Positions 1-11,128 of a stretch of DNA of 35,025 nucleotides are shown piece after piece. The notes beneath the pieces were generated by a model. That model made no database searches. It saw only the letters and a program-made list of their open reading frames with translations, and was not told where the DNA came from. This DNA comes from Amoebophrya sp. AT5.2. Its lineage: Eukaryota; Sar; Dinophyceae; Syndiniales; Amoebophryaceae. The position numbers and the translations under genes were made by a program. The stretch is from NCBI GenBank assembly GCA_005223375.1, contig RXOD01003947.1, forward strand, positions 1 through 35,025, in the 5' to 3' direction. Within the stretch, counting starts at the first letter, position 1, and each line of letters starts with the position of its first letter.

Positions 1-17
1 CAGCCGCGGATGGCTAG

Positions 18-173
18 GAACTGTGGCCGTCGTTGGGAACGATCGCTGCGAACACCCAAGAGAGCCGGCTAAACGTGTTCGTGGACCCAAACACGCGGGT
101 GTACTTCCAGAAGCTCCCGACGAAATACAGCAAGGAATGGCTCTTCCCTGAAGGAGAGGAGAAGCTCCGGTAG
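18..173 (+). CDS. 3' end of an unidentified gene (partial)
   Basis: An open frame of 51 codons ends at a TAG at 171-173. In the same frame a TAG at 15-17 closes it upstream, and that TAG followed by G would serve as an intron acceptor (CTAG|G), so this may be the last exon of a gene whose body lies outside the window. The C-terminus is rich in charged and aromatic residues (VDPNTRVYFQKL, then EWLFPEGEEKLR before the stop). I do not recognise the family. It is placed on the + strand because all supportable neighbours are there and the composition looks coding. An overlapping minus-strand frame (14-196) is possible but less likely. Confidence 0.35.
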   Translation, partial: ELWPSLGTIAANTQESRLNVFVDPNTRVYFQKLPTKYSKEWLFPEGEEKLR

Positions 174-319
174 CGAAATCTTTCCATCATAATCAATCAG
201 ATGTATTATTTTTAAAGTACGTACTACTACTATACCGAAAGCTGGCAGGAAGCTCGTTCTTTTGCGGTCATGATTTTATCCCGAAAAACATCGCGCCGCA
301 ACAATCAATCTATCGATGA

Positions 320-939
320 ATGCGAAGGTACCGTTCGTCGTACGCGCCGAAGAGCAACCCGTGGGTCCCGCGGCGCACGCGCTCGCTGGATACGCGGTCC
401 ACGATGTCCACGAACATGGAAGGCGGCTTGTCGTCAAGCAGCTCGCCGGAAGACGGCAGCAGCGCCTCCGAAAACGTGACGCCGGAAGACGGAGCCGGGG
501 GTGGGGCGGGACTGAAAACTGCCTCTGACCTGCGGCTTCCGCTGCCGGCGCACCAGGGCGCCTTCCTCTTCGCAAACGACGCGTCCATGGGCAACTACGA
601 CACGGGGAAGGTACTATACGCAATTTCTGTCTGGGAAGTTCTTTGGGCAGCGTGCTTGGATTCGATCGTAAATGATGGGAGGAAGGAATACTTATCATTG
701 GCGAAGTAGAAGACGATGCATCAAATATAATTGATGCTTCACAGGTGAGTGTGAAGGCAAAGAAGCGGAGCTCATCGATGAAGTCTGACCGGGGCAAGGC
801 GGAGGGGTTCGGAACCAAAAACTGGCACGTGTTCGGAATCGTCTCCAACGACAACAAGCGTCTGCACCCGAGCTGCCGGCATTACTTCGAAGGACCGGGA
901 TTGGGCGCGGGCTTCCGCCAGCGCGGAATTTTCGCGTGA
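320..939 (+). CDS. Small two-exon hypothetical protein
   Basis: Exons 320-610 and 745-939, with an intron starting GTACTA and ending ACAG, phase 0, give about 161 residues. The first half is Ser/Gly/Glu-rich and probably disordered. The conserved-looking part is the end of exon 1 (HQGAFLFANDASMGNYDTGK) and the exon 2 C-terminus, which includes NWHVFGIVSNDN and then a Gly/Arg/Phe-rich ending. Met is also available at about codon 29 (position 404), which could be the real start. There is no signal peptide or membrane segment. The compact, Gly/Tyr/Arg-rich ending resembles small ciliary microtubule-associated proteins in style, but I cannot assign a family. The splice is supported by frame and by the G after the acceptor, as in the neighbouring genes. 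Confidence 0.5.
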
Positions 940-1200
940 ACTGGTAGCATGAAGAATGACGAGGTGGTTGACGGGTGACTCTTTTTACATTAAGGCAGGA
1001 CGGTGGCTGTTTTTCGGGGAGATACCGGGGGGATCCGATAAACAAGTGAAAACGAATAATGACAAGCTCGAGAATATAGAAACTCTAAATGAAGTCGTCG
1101 TTGGTGGAAGACGAGGGAGAATAAAACCGTTCGGTGGAAGCTGCAGCATGTCGCAGTCGAAAGCATCCAAGATGAGAACTGAAAATTTACTTTCGAGGGG

Positions 1201-1218
1201 AGGCCTAGGCCTAGGCCT
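1201..1218. repeat. Three AGGCCT units forming an 18-bp palindrome
   Basis: Three perfect AGGCCT hexamers in tandem. Because the hexamer is self-complementary, the whole 18 bp is a perfect palindrome. No associated gene or known element was recognised. Confidence 0.8.
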
Positions 1219-2072
1219 ACTCCTTTCGCAGGCAAGCAGCTAAGTACTACGACAACTTAGACTGACGCTGTAGTTCGTCGAAGTTTTTCTGTTCGGCACT
1301 CTCGTCAGGAGCTATTTTTTGACACTTACTGCCGCTCCGAAGCACCGCAAATTGAACCTACCTCAACACGATCGAAAAGCAAGCTGCGTCTGCCCTTCAA
1401 TGCGGAGGGCAAAGGTAGCTCGTGCGTGCCCATTCGATTCAGATATGATAGTGCTCTACCCCCACCGAGAATCCAAAACCACGAACTCGCTCCGATGTAA
1501 CAATTTGAGCTAAAAAAAAACCCCTGGAGCTGGACTCCGCGCGAAATTTTGTACCGCCGGCGCTCTGCCGGAGAGCTTATTTTTATACGAGATTTGATCT
1601 CGAATTGTGGACAATTGGACAAATGAACGCACAGTCATTCGAGAAGCTGTCACTGTCCCAAAAAAACGAAAAACATCGTCTGGACTCCGATGGATGCCGG
1701 CGAGCAGCTACTTCGCGTCTCGCCTGCGTTCACATATGTTACGGGAGTCTAAGTCTTGCAACTCGGTGTGGAAACGAAGTACTTACACATCTGAATTGAG
1801 TCGGTGGCCCTAGAGCAGCTTGCTCAGCTCAAAATATGAGTGGAAGTGGAACTCGAAGTCGAAGAGAGAAAAAGAGACCTTAGCAACTCGGTTTCTCCGT
1901 TGTGGTCGTGTCGGCTAGTGAAGTGGTTTCTCGTTGAATTTTCATAAGTACGTTTTATCGGGTTGTTGTTAGTCTTACATGGCTTGATGTCGGTTGCGGG
2001 CAGTGCGCGGAAGTGCGTCGGAATCCATTCGTCAACTGTGCTTCTCACCTTTTCGTCCGGAGAAGCGCGGCG

Positions 2073-2116
2073 AGCCATTCCGTGGGAAGAGCCAAGCCAT
2101 TCCGTGGGAAGAACCA
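2073..2116. repeat. Tandem 22-bp direct duplication
   Basis: Two adjacent 22-bp copies (2073-2094 and 2095-2116) beginning AGCCATTCCGTGGGAAGA differ by one base. This is a recent local duplication in intergenic DNA with no gene across it that I can support. Confidence 0.8.
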
Positions 2117-2404
2117 AGCTAATTCTATCGTATCTCGCAATCGCAACTTCACATGATTTTGAATCCACCGCCACAGCAGGGTCCCCTTCACCCTTTTCAA
2201 CGAGCTGTTTCAAGACCATCGCTTAATACAAGTCGTTTCAATACTCAACCAGAACCACATCTACGAGCTGAAGCGTGCCACCAATTTGATTCAAAGCCCG
2301 CCGACACACTGATAGCGCTCGCTGAGAAGTCCAACAGATTCTAGTCGTCTGAGATTGCGAGTCTGTCTTCGTGTGAAGAAACCAGACGCACTCGCTAAAC
2401 GAAA

Positions 2405-2421
2405 AATCTCCATAGGAGATT
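2405..2421. repeat. Short hairpin, 7-bp stem with 3-nt loop
   Basis: AATCTCC, loop ATA, GGAGATT. It is a perfect stem followed by a T run (TGTTTTTTG), about 260 bases upstream of the exchanger start codon. Its function is unknown, and a hairpin of this size can arise by chance. Confidence 0.5.
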
Positions 2422-2678
2422 GTTTTTTGAATTAATTTGCGGGAGGAGCGGCGCTGAGAAAACGAAGCAAACCGGCGAGAGATTCATACGCGCACTAATT
2501 TCTTCTTCAGTTTCTCGGATCGCCACCTGCGGTTAGCTGCTAATCCAGCGTCAGCTTTCCGCATCGCATCAGAACATTTGTGAAATACTTAATCGATTGC
2601 CTCAATCGGCAAACCAACGGTCTCTAAGCAGGTTGAGGTCTAGGCTAGAGGAGTGTGCGGTCTAGGCTCTCAGCCAAA

Positions 2679-5600
2679 ATGGGGACGGAAGACCCGGGCG
2701 TGTTTGGGGGAGATCCCCGCATGCTCACCACAGTCCCGCTGAGCAATACAGCCGTAACCATCCCCAAGACCATCCGGATATGCAAAAAGGGCGGCGTCGA
2801 CGGTACTGTAATTGTAATATGGATATCGGCAGAAAAAGAAAATCAGCTAGTACAACAACCGTCTGCAGGTGGTGGGCGATGCTTATCTCCATTTTCAGTA
2901 TGAATAGTTCATCTTCGGGCGAATGAATTTGTCGCAAAATAAATCATGTGCCACCGCCAGGTGTTTTCCTGCCTTTTTCGGACACCGAGTATGACGATCT
3001 GTCGCATGGCGTGCGCGCGTTTCTGTACATTATTTTCATGGGGTGGCTGTTCCTTGGCGTGGCGATTTCCTCGGACACCTTCATGGCGGGAATCGAGAAA
3101 ATCACGTCCCAGAAGAAGCGGGTGCGACACCCCACAGACCCGGCGCGCATGGTCACAGTGACCATCTGGAACGATACCGTGGCGAATTTGACCCTGATGG
3201 CGTTCGGGAGTTCGACGCCGGAAATTCTCTTGTCCATCATCGAGATCGTCAGTATCGACCTGTTCACTTTTTTGTGCTTCCCGCTTCATCTCCATACCGA
3301 CACTCCCATATCATTATCTACTCAGGCGATCGAGATTCCATTTTTAGGACATGATCAGCTCTCACCACGCACTGCATCGATGTCCGGCACCAGCGGGCCC
3401 CTCTTAAACGGAAAGTACAACTTATAAAACCGATTAATCAACTTCCCCCGCGGGGGCCCGCATCGGACATTCATCATGTTCGATACATATCGGCATTCTT
3501 CCGACGTGGCCGGCATCATAAATCCAATATTTCGACAGGTAAGGAGTTTTTCACTGGTGAGCTGGGTGCGAACACGATTGTCGGCTCCGCGTCGTTCAAT
3601 CTGCTGCTGATCATCGGGCTGTGCATTTCCGTGATCGGGTCGCATGAGGTGCGCATGATTAAGGACATGACCGTGTTCGGCATCACGGCCTTTTTCGCGA
3701 TCGGAGCGTACCTGTGGCTCTACTTCGTGCTGCAGATCGTGACCCCGAACGTGGTGGACATCTGGGAGGCGATTTTGACTTTTTTGATGTTCCCCGGCCT
3801 GGTGCAGATCTGCTACATGGCGGACAAGGGCATGTTCTCCTCGAACCGCGACGAAGTGACCACAGAAAAGGTCACCTACACAGGCCTCAGCGAAGAAGAC
3901 ATCGCGGAATACGCAGATAAACTCAAGCAAAAACACGGTACTTAGACTTGGTACTTAGGCGCAAGTGGCTGTTAAATTTTTGCGATGGGTGCAACATCTC
4001 TGATAGGTGAGTGGGGGGTTTATTTCCTTTGATGGCTTTCGTCTCCGGTCGATGGGGCACTTGTGGAGGACTCCTCGAAGAATCCGATTACAACGAACTA
4101 TGGACGCGAAACGCGAACAGTAAAAAGACCGATTTCTGTTCGAGAAGCGTCTACTTCTACTAAGAAAGTTGATCGCATCCGCATTTTACTCAAATACATC
4201 AGGCAAGGATCTTCCTGAGGAGACGATCATGAAGCTGCTAGAGAAGGAGATGCGGCCTAAAAAGACCCGTGCGACGTACCGGCAGCAGGCGGTGAAGAGC
4301 ATGAAACGGGGAGGAAAGGAGGGGCAGGACGCCGAGGCATCGAAAGAGTCGCAGTCCGGCACGCCGCACGTGTTCTGGGACGTGGCAGACAACCATTTTG
4401 TCTGCCTCGAGTGCGTTGGCACCGTGCAAATTCCCGTCAAGTGCATGAGCAGCACCAAAACGGTATAGAAACCAATAATGCACCTAGCCTATGCTCTTCA
4501 TTGTGCCTAATAAGTACTCGTGCGATGTAGTGGTTCTACGTTTTCCTTTTCCACCCCTGCTCATCTGGTTTCACTTTTACTTCCCAGGCCTTTGTGACGT
4601 ACGAGACGCGTGACGGCACAGGGAAGGACGGGTCTGAGTACGTCGCGGTGAAGGGCAAGTTAGAGTTCCCGCCGTCCACGCAGGAGGAGACCAAATTCAT
4701 CGAGGTGAAAATCGTCGACGACGATGTCGTGGAGCCAGACATGGACTTCTACATCGACCTCTTTCCGGACGACGAAACCTGCGAAGTCTTGTACTTACTC
4801 TCTCACCACTTTTCTGAGTTTTTCATCCTCGGCGACTCGATATGGCTATCGACGAATCGATCGCGTTCATATTTTCATATCTCAAAAATTTCTGTTTTTT
4901 TTATTTCTTTTCCAATCGATCACATCAGCGGCCCCACGTTGAACGTGACGATTATTGACGACGACTTTTCGGGTGTGCTGCAGTTTGAGGCGGAGGAGGT
5001 TAAAGTACCCAACGGTGCCAGCAGCGTGGACGTGAAGGTGGTGCGGCGGAAGGGAGGGAATGGGGAGCTGAGTTGTAAGGTGAAAACGGAGGAGGGGCGG
5101 GCGAAAGACATGGTGGACTTCGACCCGATCGAGGAGGAGGAGATCACCTTCGGCGACGGCGAGGTGGAGAAGACCGTCACCGTGCAGCTGCGGCCCACCG
5201 CGACGCGCGTGCGCGATGGCCTCGACTTCCGACTCGTGCTCAGCGACGGACCCATGGACCCAGACACGGACGGCGGAGAAGACGCATGTACCTATATACT
5301 TATTCTATTCTTCGTAATATATTCTGAATCTGATCTTTCTGTTGTAGTATCGACGGAAGCACCTAGTAGGACCAGGTAGGGCGCAGTCGCTGTCTGTTTC
5401 TCTCTCTCAATTATCGTGAGTGAAACTTTGATCTGCTCAATTATCGAATGTGGTCTCGTCGCGCGCAGGTTTCTGTACGCTTGTTTTCGCGAAGCAGGGC
5501 GAGACGGCAGACATGCTGGTGCGTGCGAAGACGCGTCTCTCCTCGCACTGGGAGCGGGCGTTGGTCGGTTCCTCGAACTACGGCCAGCAGTTCACAGCCG

Positions 5601-6768
5601 CGCTTTACTGCGGCGGCAGCAAGGAGGAGCAGGCGGAGGCAGGTTGGGGCGAGTACGTCTTGCATCTCCTCTCGCTGCCATGGAACCTAATGTGTGCGTG
5701 CGCGCCACCCCCAACCTACGGCGGCGGGTGGGCCACCTTCTACGGCGCCTTGATCATCATCTGCATCCAGACGGCCATCATCGCAGACGTAGCAGAAATG
5801 GTCGGCTGCAACCTCGGCATCCCGGACATGGTCACCGCAATCACACTCGTCGCCCTTGGTACAATTCATACTTTTCGCAGCTTTTTGTCCTCGCCTTCTC
5901 TATCGAATGAATCGAAAGGGTATGGTCGCATCGCCGCGGGTCGCTAAATCTTGTCGATTGGCTCGTCAGGTACGTCATTACCGGATACGTTTGCGTCGCG
6001 GACCGCCGCCCTGCAGGACGAGTACGCCGACTCGTCAGTCACGAACGTCACGGGCTCCAACGCAGTAAATGTTTTCGTGGGGCTCGGCGTTCCGTGGACC
6101 ATGGGCGCCCTTTACTGGAGCAGCGAGGGCGTAACCTGCGAGTGGTTGCAGAAGATCGCCTCCATAAAAGACGGACTCGACATCATCAAAGACAACTCCG
6201 ACGGAGGACTCGTACACTACGGAAACGAGCTCGGTAGATAATTATTTTTGAATGATCTCATAAATATTTCGGGGATCGAATCGTGATTCTGCGTTTCTTT
6301 TGTCTTGGGGGTACTGCGAGAGGCGGCGACAAATTTTGATCATATAAATTGCGTCACTAGAGCTCTTCAGGCAGCTGCAAACCTCTCGATGCGCGACCAG
6401 GAGCACATCGATCAGTGAACCGTGGTCCTATCACTAAAGCAATATATCATCCCGTTCCCGATTTCGATAATCGATCGCTCCGCTGAACAGGTCTCTCTGT
6501 GATGGTGTACTCGATTTGTGCGATAATAGCGATCGGGGTGCTGTTGTATCGACGGAAGGCGGTCGGCGGCGAGTTCGGCGGACCCGCGGGGCTCAAGTGG
6601 GGCTCGAGTTTGTTCTTCGTGTTCTTGTGGTGCTGCTACATCGCAATTTCCGCCTGGATTTCTATCGACGCAGAAGAGAACCGGAAGGACATCAAGATTT
6701 ACGGGGGACTCGGGGCCCTCTGCCTGTCGGACGCACACCTCGCACACGCACTCAACACACCACAGTGA
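2679..6768 (+). CDS. Na+/Ca2+ exchanger, NCX (SLC8) type with Calx-beta domains
   Basis: Nine exons: 2679-2802, 2961-3251, 3539-3937, 4203-4462, 4588-4790, 4929-5287, 5469-5858, 5970-6233, 6491-6768. All introns are GT-AG and all phases join, giving 855 residues. An antiporter that exports Ca2+ in exchange for Na+ across a membrane. Alpha repeat 1 has [19 protein letters not shown] (GSSTPE at about 124-129), completed in exon 3 by [15 protein letters not shown]. Alpha repeat 2 has [10 protein letters not shown] (about 676 onward) and [10 protein letters not shown]. The central loop (about 300-560) contains Calx-beta features: [15 protein letters not shown], then acidic [10 protein letters not shown], and a second unit after IIDDDFSG. 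The ending [17 protein letters not shown] with a final membrane segment matches the SLC8 C-terminus. The N-terminus is short (about 50 residues before the first membrane helix) with no clear signal peptide, and the extracellular Cys (CKKGG) is kept. Length is near animal NCX (about 900-970). Confidence 0.95.
3380..3470. repeat. Inverted repeat inside NCX intron 2
   Basis: Arms 3380-3401 and 3453-3470 can pair over 16 bp (ATGTCCG with CGGACAT, GCGGGCCCC with GGGGCCCGC), interrupted by an unpaired 6-nt/2-nt internal loop. Overlapping the right arm is a perfect 12-bp palindrome, CCCCCGCGGGGG (3445-3456). It lies wholly within the intron between exons 2 and 3. Confidence 0.65.
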
Positions 6769-8892
6769 GCTGGGACTGGGAATGGGAAGTGGAAGGAAAC
6801 TAAGTACAATTACATGAAGATGAGGAGATCGCGACTTGCTTGGTGGACCTGCAGTGGTGGGCCGGTGGGAGCTGGATCGCTTTCTCGGGTCGTGGAAGTG
6901 GAATGGCTGCAGGCAGCTCACTGAATTTATTTTGCGCGGTGCGACCGATCCAGAGCGAGCCGCAGAGCCCGGGAGCCGAGAAAAGTGCACCGTGGACGCA
7001 CCACCAGGATTACATACAAGTCTAGACTGTGAATGTTGTGCTGTTCTGTATTAGTTCGCAGATTGCCGCGGGAGCATGAGCATCTGTGCTATTCAGTGGA
7101 CCTACTTAAGTACCTATGCTACCTATGCTACTCAGAAAAAGATACTCTCGTCTCACTCTCTGTTACTGATGATAGCTGATGGCTATCCAGATGTTCTCTG
7201 TTCTTGCTGCACGTCTCTCTTGGCGGCAGCCTGGGCACGACCCTTGCGCTGCGTTTCAGCGCGGTAACCCCGGGTAAGAGCTTACTTTCGTTTCGATTTC
7301 TATATCAGACGCAGACGACGTATAGTCCTATATATTCATAAATTCACTTCTCCGATACGATTAGAAAGCAGCAGAAGCAGTACGTACGAGCAGCAGGGCC
7401 TATAGAAGTAGCAACCTTGTTGAGCTATGCCTATGCCTATGCACTGCGTCTAAGGGGCCAGAGGTAGTTGATAATGGTAAGCGCGTTGTTTTGATCCATC
7501 GCTTCTTTTCTTGCGCCGCAACATGCGCATGAGAGGGCGAGGACACGGAACTGGGCAAACACGGTCCGACTACCCAAGAGAGACCTTCGCTCGCGAAAAT
7601 TGGTGCATTACATTCTTGGGTGGTGATTTTATACGCGGTCCGTCCTCGCTTGTTCCGTTCTCGCCCACACCAGAACTACTTTTACTTCTACAGAGACAAG
7701 TACAGCTACAGTGGCTGCTACTTGTGCTTTATTTTAGAGGCAGACCGCATCTGAGGAGCAGCTACTATGCCGTGGTGAAGATGGCAATGCAAGATTGGGG
7801 ACCGTAGCTGCCATGACACTTCTCACGGTAGACTCGGCTTCAGTAGTTCGGGATGCCTCTTGATGTCGGTTCGACTTGCGCGCAAGTGGTGTGCTGCGTT
7901 TTCTTACGTAAGAAAGTACCGTACGTGCTGCATGGCATCCAATCAGCTGCATATGACAGGTTTCCTGCCGTCTGCAGGTGATTGGCTGTCACCCCCATAA
8001 TATGCTGTCACTCTCACTCACCACGAGAATACAGAATTTCATGGCATGCGGGTAGGTTTCTTTGTGGACGATGTCTCGAAGAATCTACGGAGGTGGGGCA
8101 TGACAATGAATAACTCAATCGCGACATCAACCCGGCTCTAGACCGGGCAGAAACTGCGGCATCTATCAATATATTCGTACACATATTAATGCCAGTGTCC
8201 GCGTCTTTTCTGTATAAAATCAATTTCGCCCCAGTCATGTACCATCGACAAAGATGGGGGGCAGCTCAGGCTGTCTCTATGTCTATCTATCTTGCCTTAC
8301 TATATATGCCAAAATAAATACAAAATGATACCACGTACAGCACCACTGCGCTTCCTTCCCCAGGAGTGTCAGTTGTCCTTATCTGCGGCGCATAGCTGCG
8401 ATTTTGAACTAGATCTACTTATTATGCAGAATACAGTTACAGGACGAGAACGAATTCGATTTCGACGGGAATACAGAGCTGCGACATCAACTACGAAAGA
8501 TCGCTCACGTGCATGCCCTGGAGAGGCACGAATGCACTGCGGCCAAAACTAACTTGGAACAGGAACAAGAAGTCAATGAAAGTGTTCAGCGTGGAGGTGG
8601 AGGCCATAGGGGTTGCGCCGGATGGCGATGGGTAACTGATTGTAGGAATCGAATCGGGTGCTCGCGCGAAGACGCGGTGGATTCTGTTATCATAGATACC
8701 TCTGTGTATAAGGCTGCTGTGCCACTCTTAGGCTGAAAAATGATGCGAGCTCTCAAAAAATGCGGGAAAAAAAATGCGGCTTTGCGAGAAGAGTAGCAGT
8801 AGACCAGCAGTCTTTTGATCGTGGGGCGACCGCATGTGCTGAAGGTCGTATACCTCATAGCTACTTACTACAATCAGTCAGCAACAGCATTC
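6769..8892. other. Long intergenic region between NCX and DGAT2 genes
   Basis: About 2.1 kb with no gene I can support; the open frames are short and their composition is not coding-like. Notable contents are a cluster of palindromes at 7874-8147 (listed separately), short CCTATG repeats near 7110-7130 and 7425-7440, and A-rich tracts around 8755-8775. It should contain the NCX 3' end and the DGAT2 5' region. Confidence 0.5.
7874..7985. repeat. Cluster of palindromes and an inverted repeat
   Basis: Three self-complementary elements lie within 112 bp: a perfect 14-bp palindrome ACTTGCGCGCAAGT (7874-7887), a perfect 16-bp palindrome TTTCTTACGTAAGAAA (7900-7915), and an inverted repeat with 13-bp arms at 7939-7951 and 7973-7985 (one mismatch) around a short spacer that itself contains CAGG/CCTG. 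An imperfect palindrome CCCGG-CTCTAGA-CCGGG follows at 8131-8147. It is intergenic and the function is unknown. Confidence 0.7.
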
Positions 8893-11128
8893 ATGCCATC
8901 TCTCGCTTCACGATGCCATTTTTCTCGGGGGTTGCACGGTACGGGAGCGGGAAATGCGATCACGACCTCGCTGGCACGACGAAGCGGCACGAGCAAAGGC
9001 ACAGAACCTCGCTTCGCGGCGGCGCTCTGCGTGGGGGCATCGCTTGCCGTCGCCTGCGGTGCTTCGCTCGCAGAAGCGCGTCGAACCGCCAACACAAGTA
9101 GAGCAGCACGGTCAGGGGGTGGTGGCAGCGGCTCATTTTTTAGCTGCAGATCATCTGCCTTTCTCACGAGGTTCTGTGCGAACAGACTGTCAAAAGAGGT
9201 TCTGTGCGAACAGACTCTAGGCCGGGCAGTGAACCTGGAGCGGCCGGTATCCCTAGCCGCGCACAACAAAGGAGACTCGACTTCGTCCGTCGCGGCCGGC
9301 GACCACACCGTGCGGCTGGCGAATGGGTTGACGGTGTCCGTGACGAGGCAAGCCCGCCCCCCGGGCCGAGACCAGCTCGTGCCGTCAACAAGTGGACCCG
9401 TCGGATCTATCGAGCAGGATCGGGAAGACGTGACGTACACCATTCACGGGTCGGATTCGTTCTCGCTTCCGGGGTTCTGCGTGTGGAGCTTCGTGGTGGG
9501 CGGTTGGGTGCTGGTTTCGGTCGTGCCGTTTTACCTCGGGACGGTGACGACCTACTATGCCGCGCGCCTGCTCGGCTCGCTCGCGCTGTCTGCCTCGACC
9601 GCAGTGTCGGCGCTGTGGGGTCTGGGGAGCAGTTGCGGGAGGTTGGAAAAAATAAAAACGGAGGGAAATTATACAAATAAGGTAGAACGCGCGCAGCAGC
9701 TGCTGCAGTACCTCTTGCTGAGCGCGTTGTATCTTTCCTTCCGTTTTTTCCCGGGGCACAGCCTCGTGCCGGGACACCAGTCTGTATCGGACTTCGTGTG
9801 GCGCAGCCTGTTTTCCTGGTTTCCGCAGGTCCGCATCTCAAGGACGGGCTGCGGCGACCCTACCAACGGCAGCCTCACCCGGACCCTGAGCGGCGCTGTC
9901 GCCATGCAGGACGAGGGGGGATCATCGGATTCGGATCATCAAAGCAGTAGTGGCGCCACTCCGCACAAGCTGTACTTGGTCCACCCGCACGGGTTCTTCA
10001 CGATCGGCTCCTTTCTGTTCCAGGGTTTCCGGTACTTGGAGCGGACCGCGCCGAACGGGGTGCTGGACCCAGGCGCTAGCAGTCTCGTAAATCCGCCCGC
10101 CGCGACGACCACGATGCTCGTGGCGCCGTTTCTGACGAAGCTGGGCGGCCCCTACGTGCACGCGGTCTTGCCCTACGTTCTGGGCTCCGCGGTTGGCGGC
10201 GGCGAGCGGCACGCGGAACCCGCCGGCGCGGCGTACTTCTTCCGCCTGGCGCAGAGGGATCTCCAGGAAAGAAATACATTCATCTCCAACAAACAACCAC
10301 ACCCGCGCCACCAGCACCAGCAGCACCCGGCCTCTGCGTCGTTGAGCAGGGCGCGCGCGGCGGCGATTCTGATCCCTGGCGGTTTTAATGAGATCGGGCT
10401 GGCGAGGGACGTTGTGTATTTTCAGAGGAGGAAGCGCGTGATCGAACTGGCGCTGCAGTCTGGCCCAACGTTAAGGAGAGGATGAACCCATTTTCCTAAA
10501 CATCCCTGCGGGAGTGGGTGTACACGGACGGCGAGGTGTAGGAGTGCTGCGGACACCAGAAGAGGTGAAGGGTGTCTTGTAGAGAGGTGGGTAGTTCTTG
10601 GTCTCTCTTGTATGGTGTGTGCACGGGCGATGGGCTGTATTCTCTCGTATTGGGTCTGGTAATTCAGGTCTCGTATTTTGTCTCCTTCGATGGTGCGGGT
10701 ACATGGTCGCTAGGGAGGAAGTGAAGCAAGCACTGCAAAGCGCCAGGCAGGAGGCGCCAAGAACGTTCTGTGTTGCTGAAAATGGGTTTTGCAGCCCTCT
10801 AACAACGGAGGTCATCCCGGTGTACACGGATGGCGAAGTGGAGGAGTGCTACGGACAGAAGCAGCTCTCCTTCCTGCTGTCAGAGGAGACGCGGAGGTAC
10901 CTGCACTCGCGGCGCAACGTCCCCACCGCCGTGGCGTGGAGCCGGTGGTTTCCCGCGCCAAATCGGGTGGGGAATCTCCACATTCTGGTCGGGGACGACC
11001 CGCCGTTGCTGCTGCCAAGGATCGAAAAGCCAAGCAGAGAGGAAATAGACTACTGGCACAACGCGTACGTACGGGAACTAGAAGACATGGTGCAGAGGAA
11101 ACTTGGGAAAAAACTCACCGTGGTGTAA
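8893..11128 (+). CDS. DGAT2-family acyl-CoA:mono/diacylglycerol acyltransferase
   Basis: Exons 8893-10469 and 10795-11128 (phase 2 junction) give 636 residues, much longer than animal DGAT2 (about 390). Family members esterify mono- or diacylglycerol with acyl-CoA at the ER. The catalytic HPHG is at about 364-367 in VHPHGFFTIGSF. The second conserved block is IPGGFNEIGLARD (PGG at about 495-497). The C-terminus PRIEKPSREEIDYWHNAY matches the DGAT2 ending PRIEKPT.EDID..H. Hydrophobic segments at about 195-240 and 270-292 precede the catalytic part. The first about 190 residues are Ala/Ser/Arg-rich and specific to this gene; the start is the first ATG of the frame at 8893, so it is uncertain. 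An AT-rich insert at 9640-9690 might be an in-frame intron. The intron holds a relict exon copy. Choice between MGAT, DGAT and wax synthase activity cannot be made from sequence. Confidence 0.88.
9168..9216 (+). repeat. Out-of-frame 21-bp direct repeat in DGAT2 coding sequence
   Basis: A 21-bp unit beginning GAGGTTCTGTGCGAACAG occurs perfectly at 9168-9188 and 9196-9216, period 28 bp. Since 28 is not a multiple of three, the two copies are read in different frames (RFCANRL and EVLCEQT). It falls in the poorly conserved N-terminal part of the acyltransferase. Confidence 0.85.
10517..10562 (+). pseudogene. Relict copy of the start of DGAT2 exon 2 inside the intron
   Basis: The 46 bases at 10517-10562 match 10819-10861 of the true exon (which encodes VYTDGEVEECYGQK) with about four substitutions and a 3-base insertion. 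The copy has an in-frame TAG (GAGGTGTAG), so it cannot code. It lies about 300 bp upstream of the functional exon, within the same intron, and is best read as a tandem exon duplication that has decayed. An ORF starting at 10598 runs through the rest of the intron into the real exon but encodes nothing recognisable before the junction. Confidence 0.7.

Larger units (their letters stand above)
940..2678. other. Intergenic region upstream of the NCX gene
   Basis: No gene I can support. Open frames on both strands are short and look like chance. The region holds an 18-bp AGGCCT palindrome (1201-1218), a tandem 22-bp duplication (2073-2116) and a small hairpin (2405-2421), listed separately. The 5' untranslated region and promoter of the exchanger gene presumably lie in its right part, but no recognisable promoter motif stands out. 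Confidence 0.5.

Noticed and set aside
2672..2682. AGCCAAAATGG at the NCX start codon, reverse complement of part of the dinoflagellate spliced leader (CCATTTTGGCT)
   Set aside because: It is on the wrong strand and only 11 bases, so chance is the simplest explanation.
8815..8892. Upstream extension of the DGAT2 frame from a TTG at 8815
   Set aside because: Eukaryotic initiation at TTG is unlikely; the first ATG in frame is 8893.
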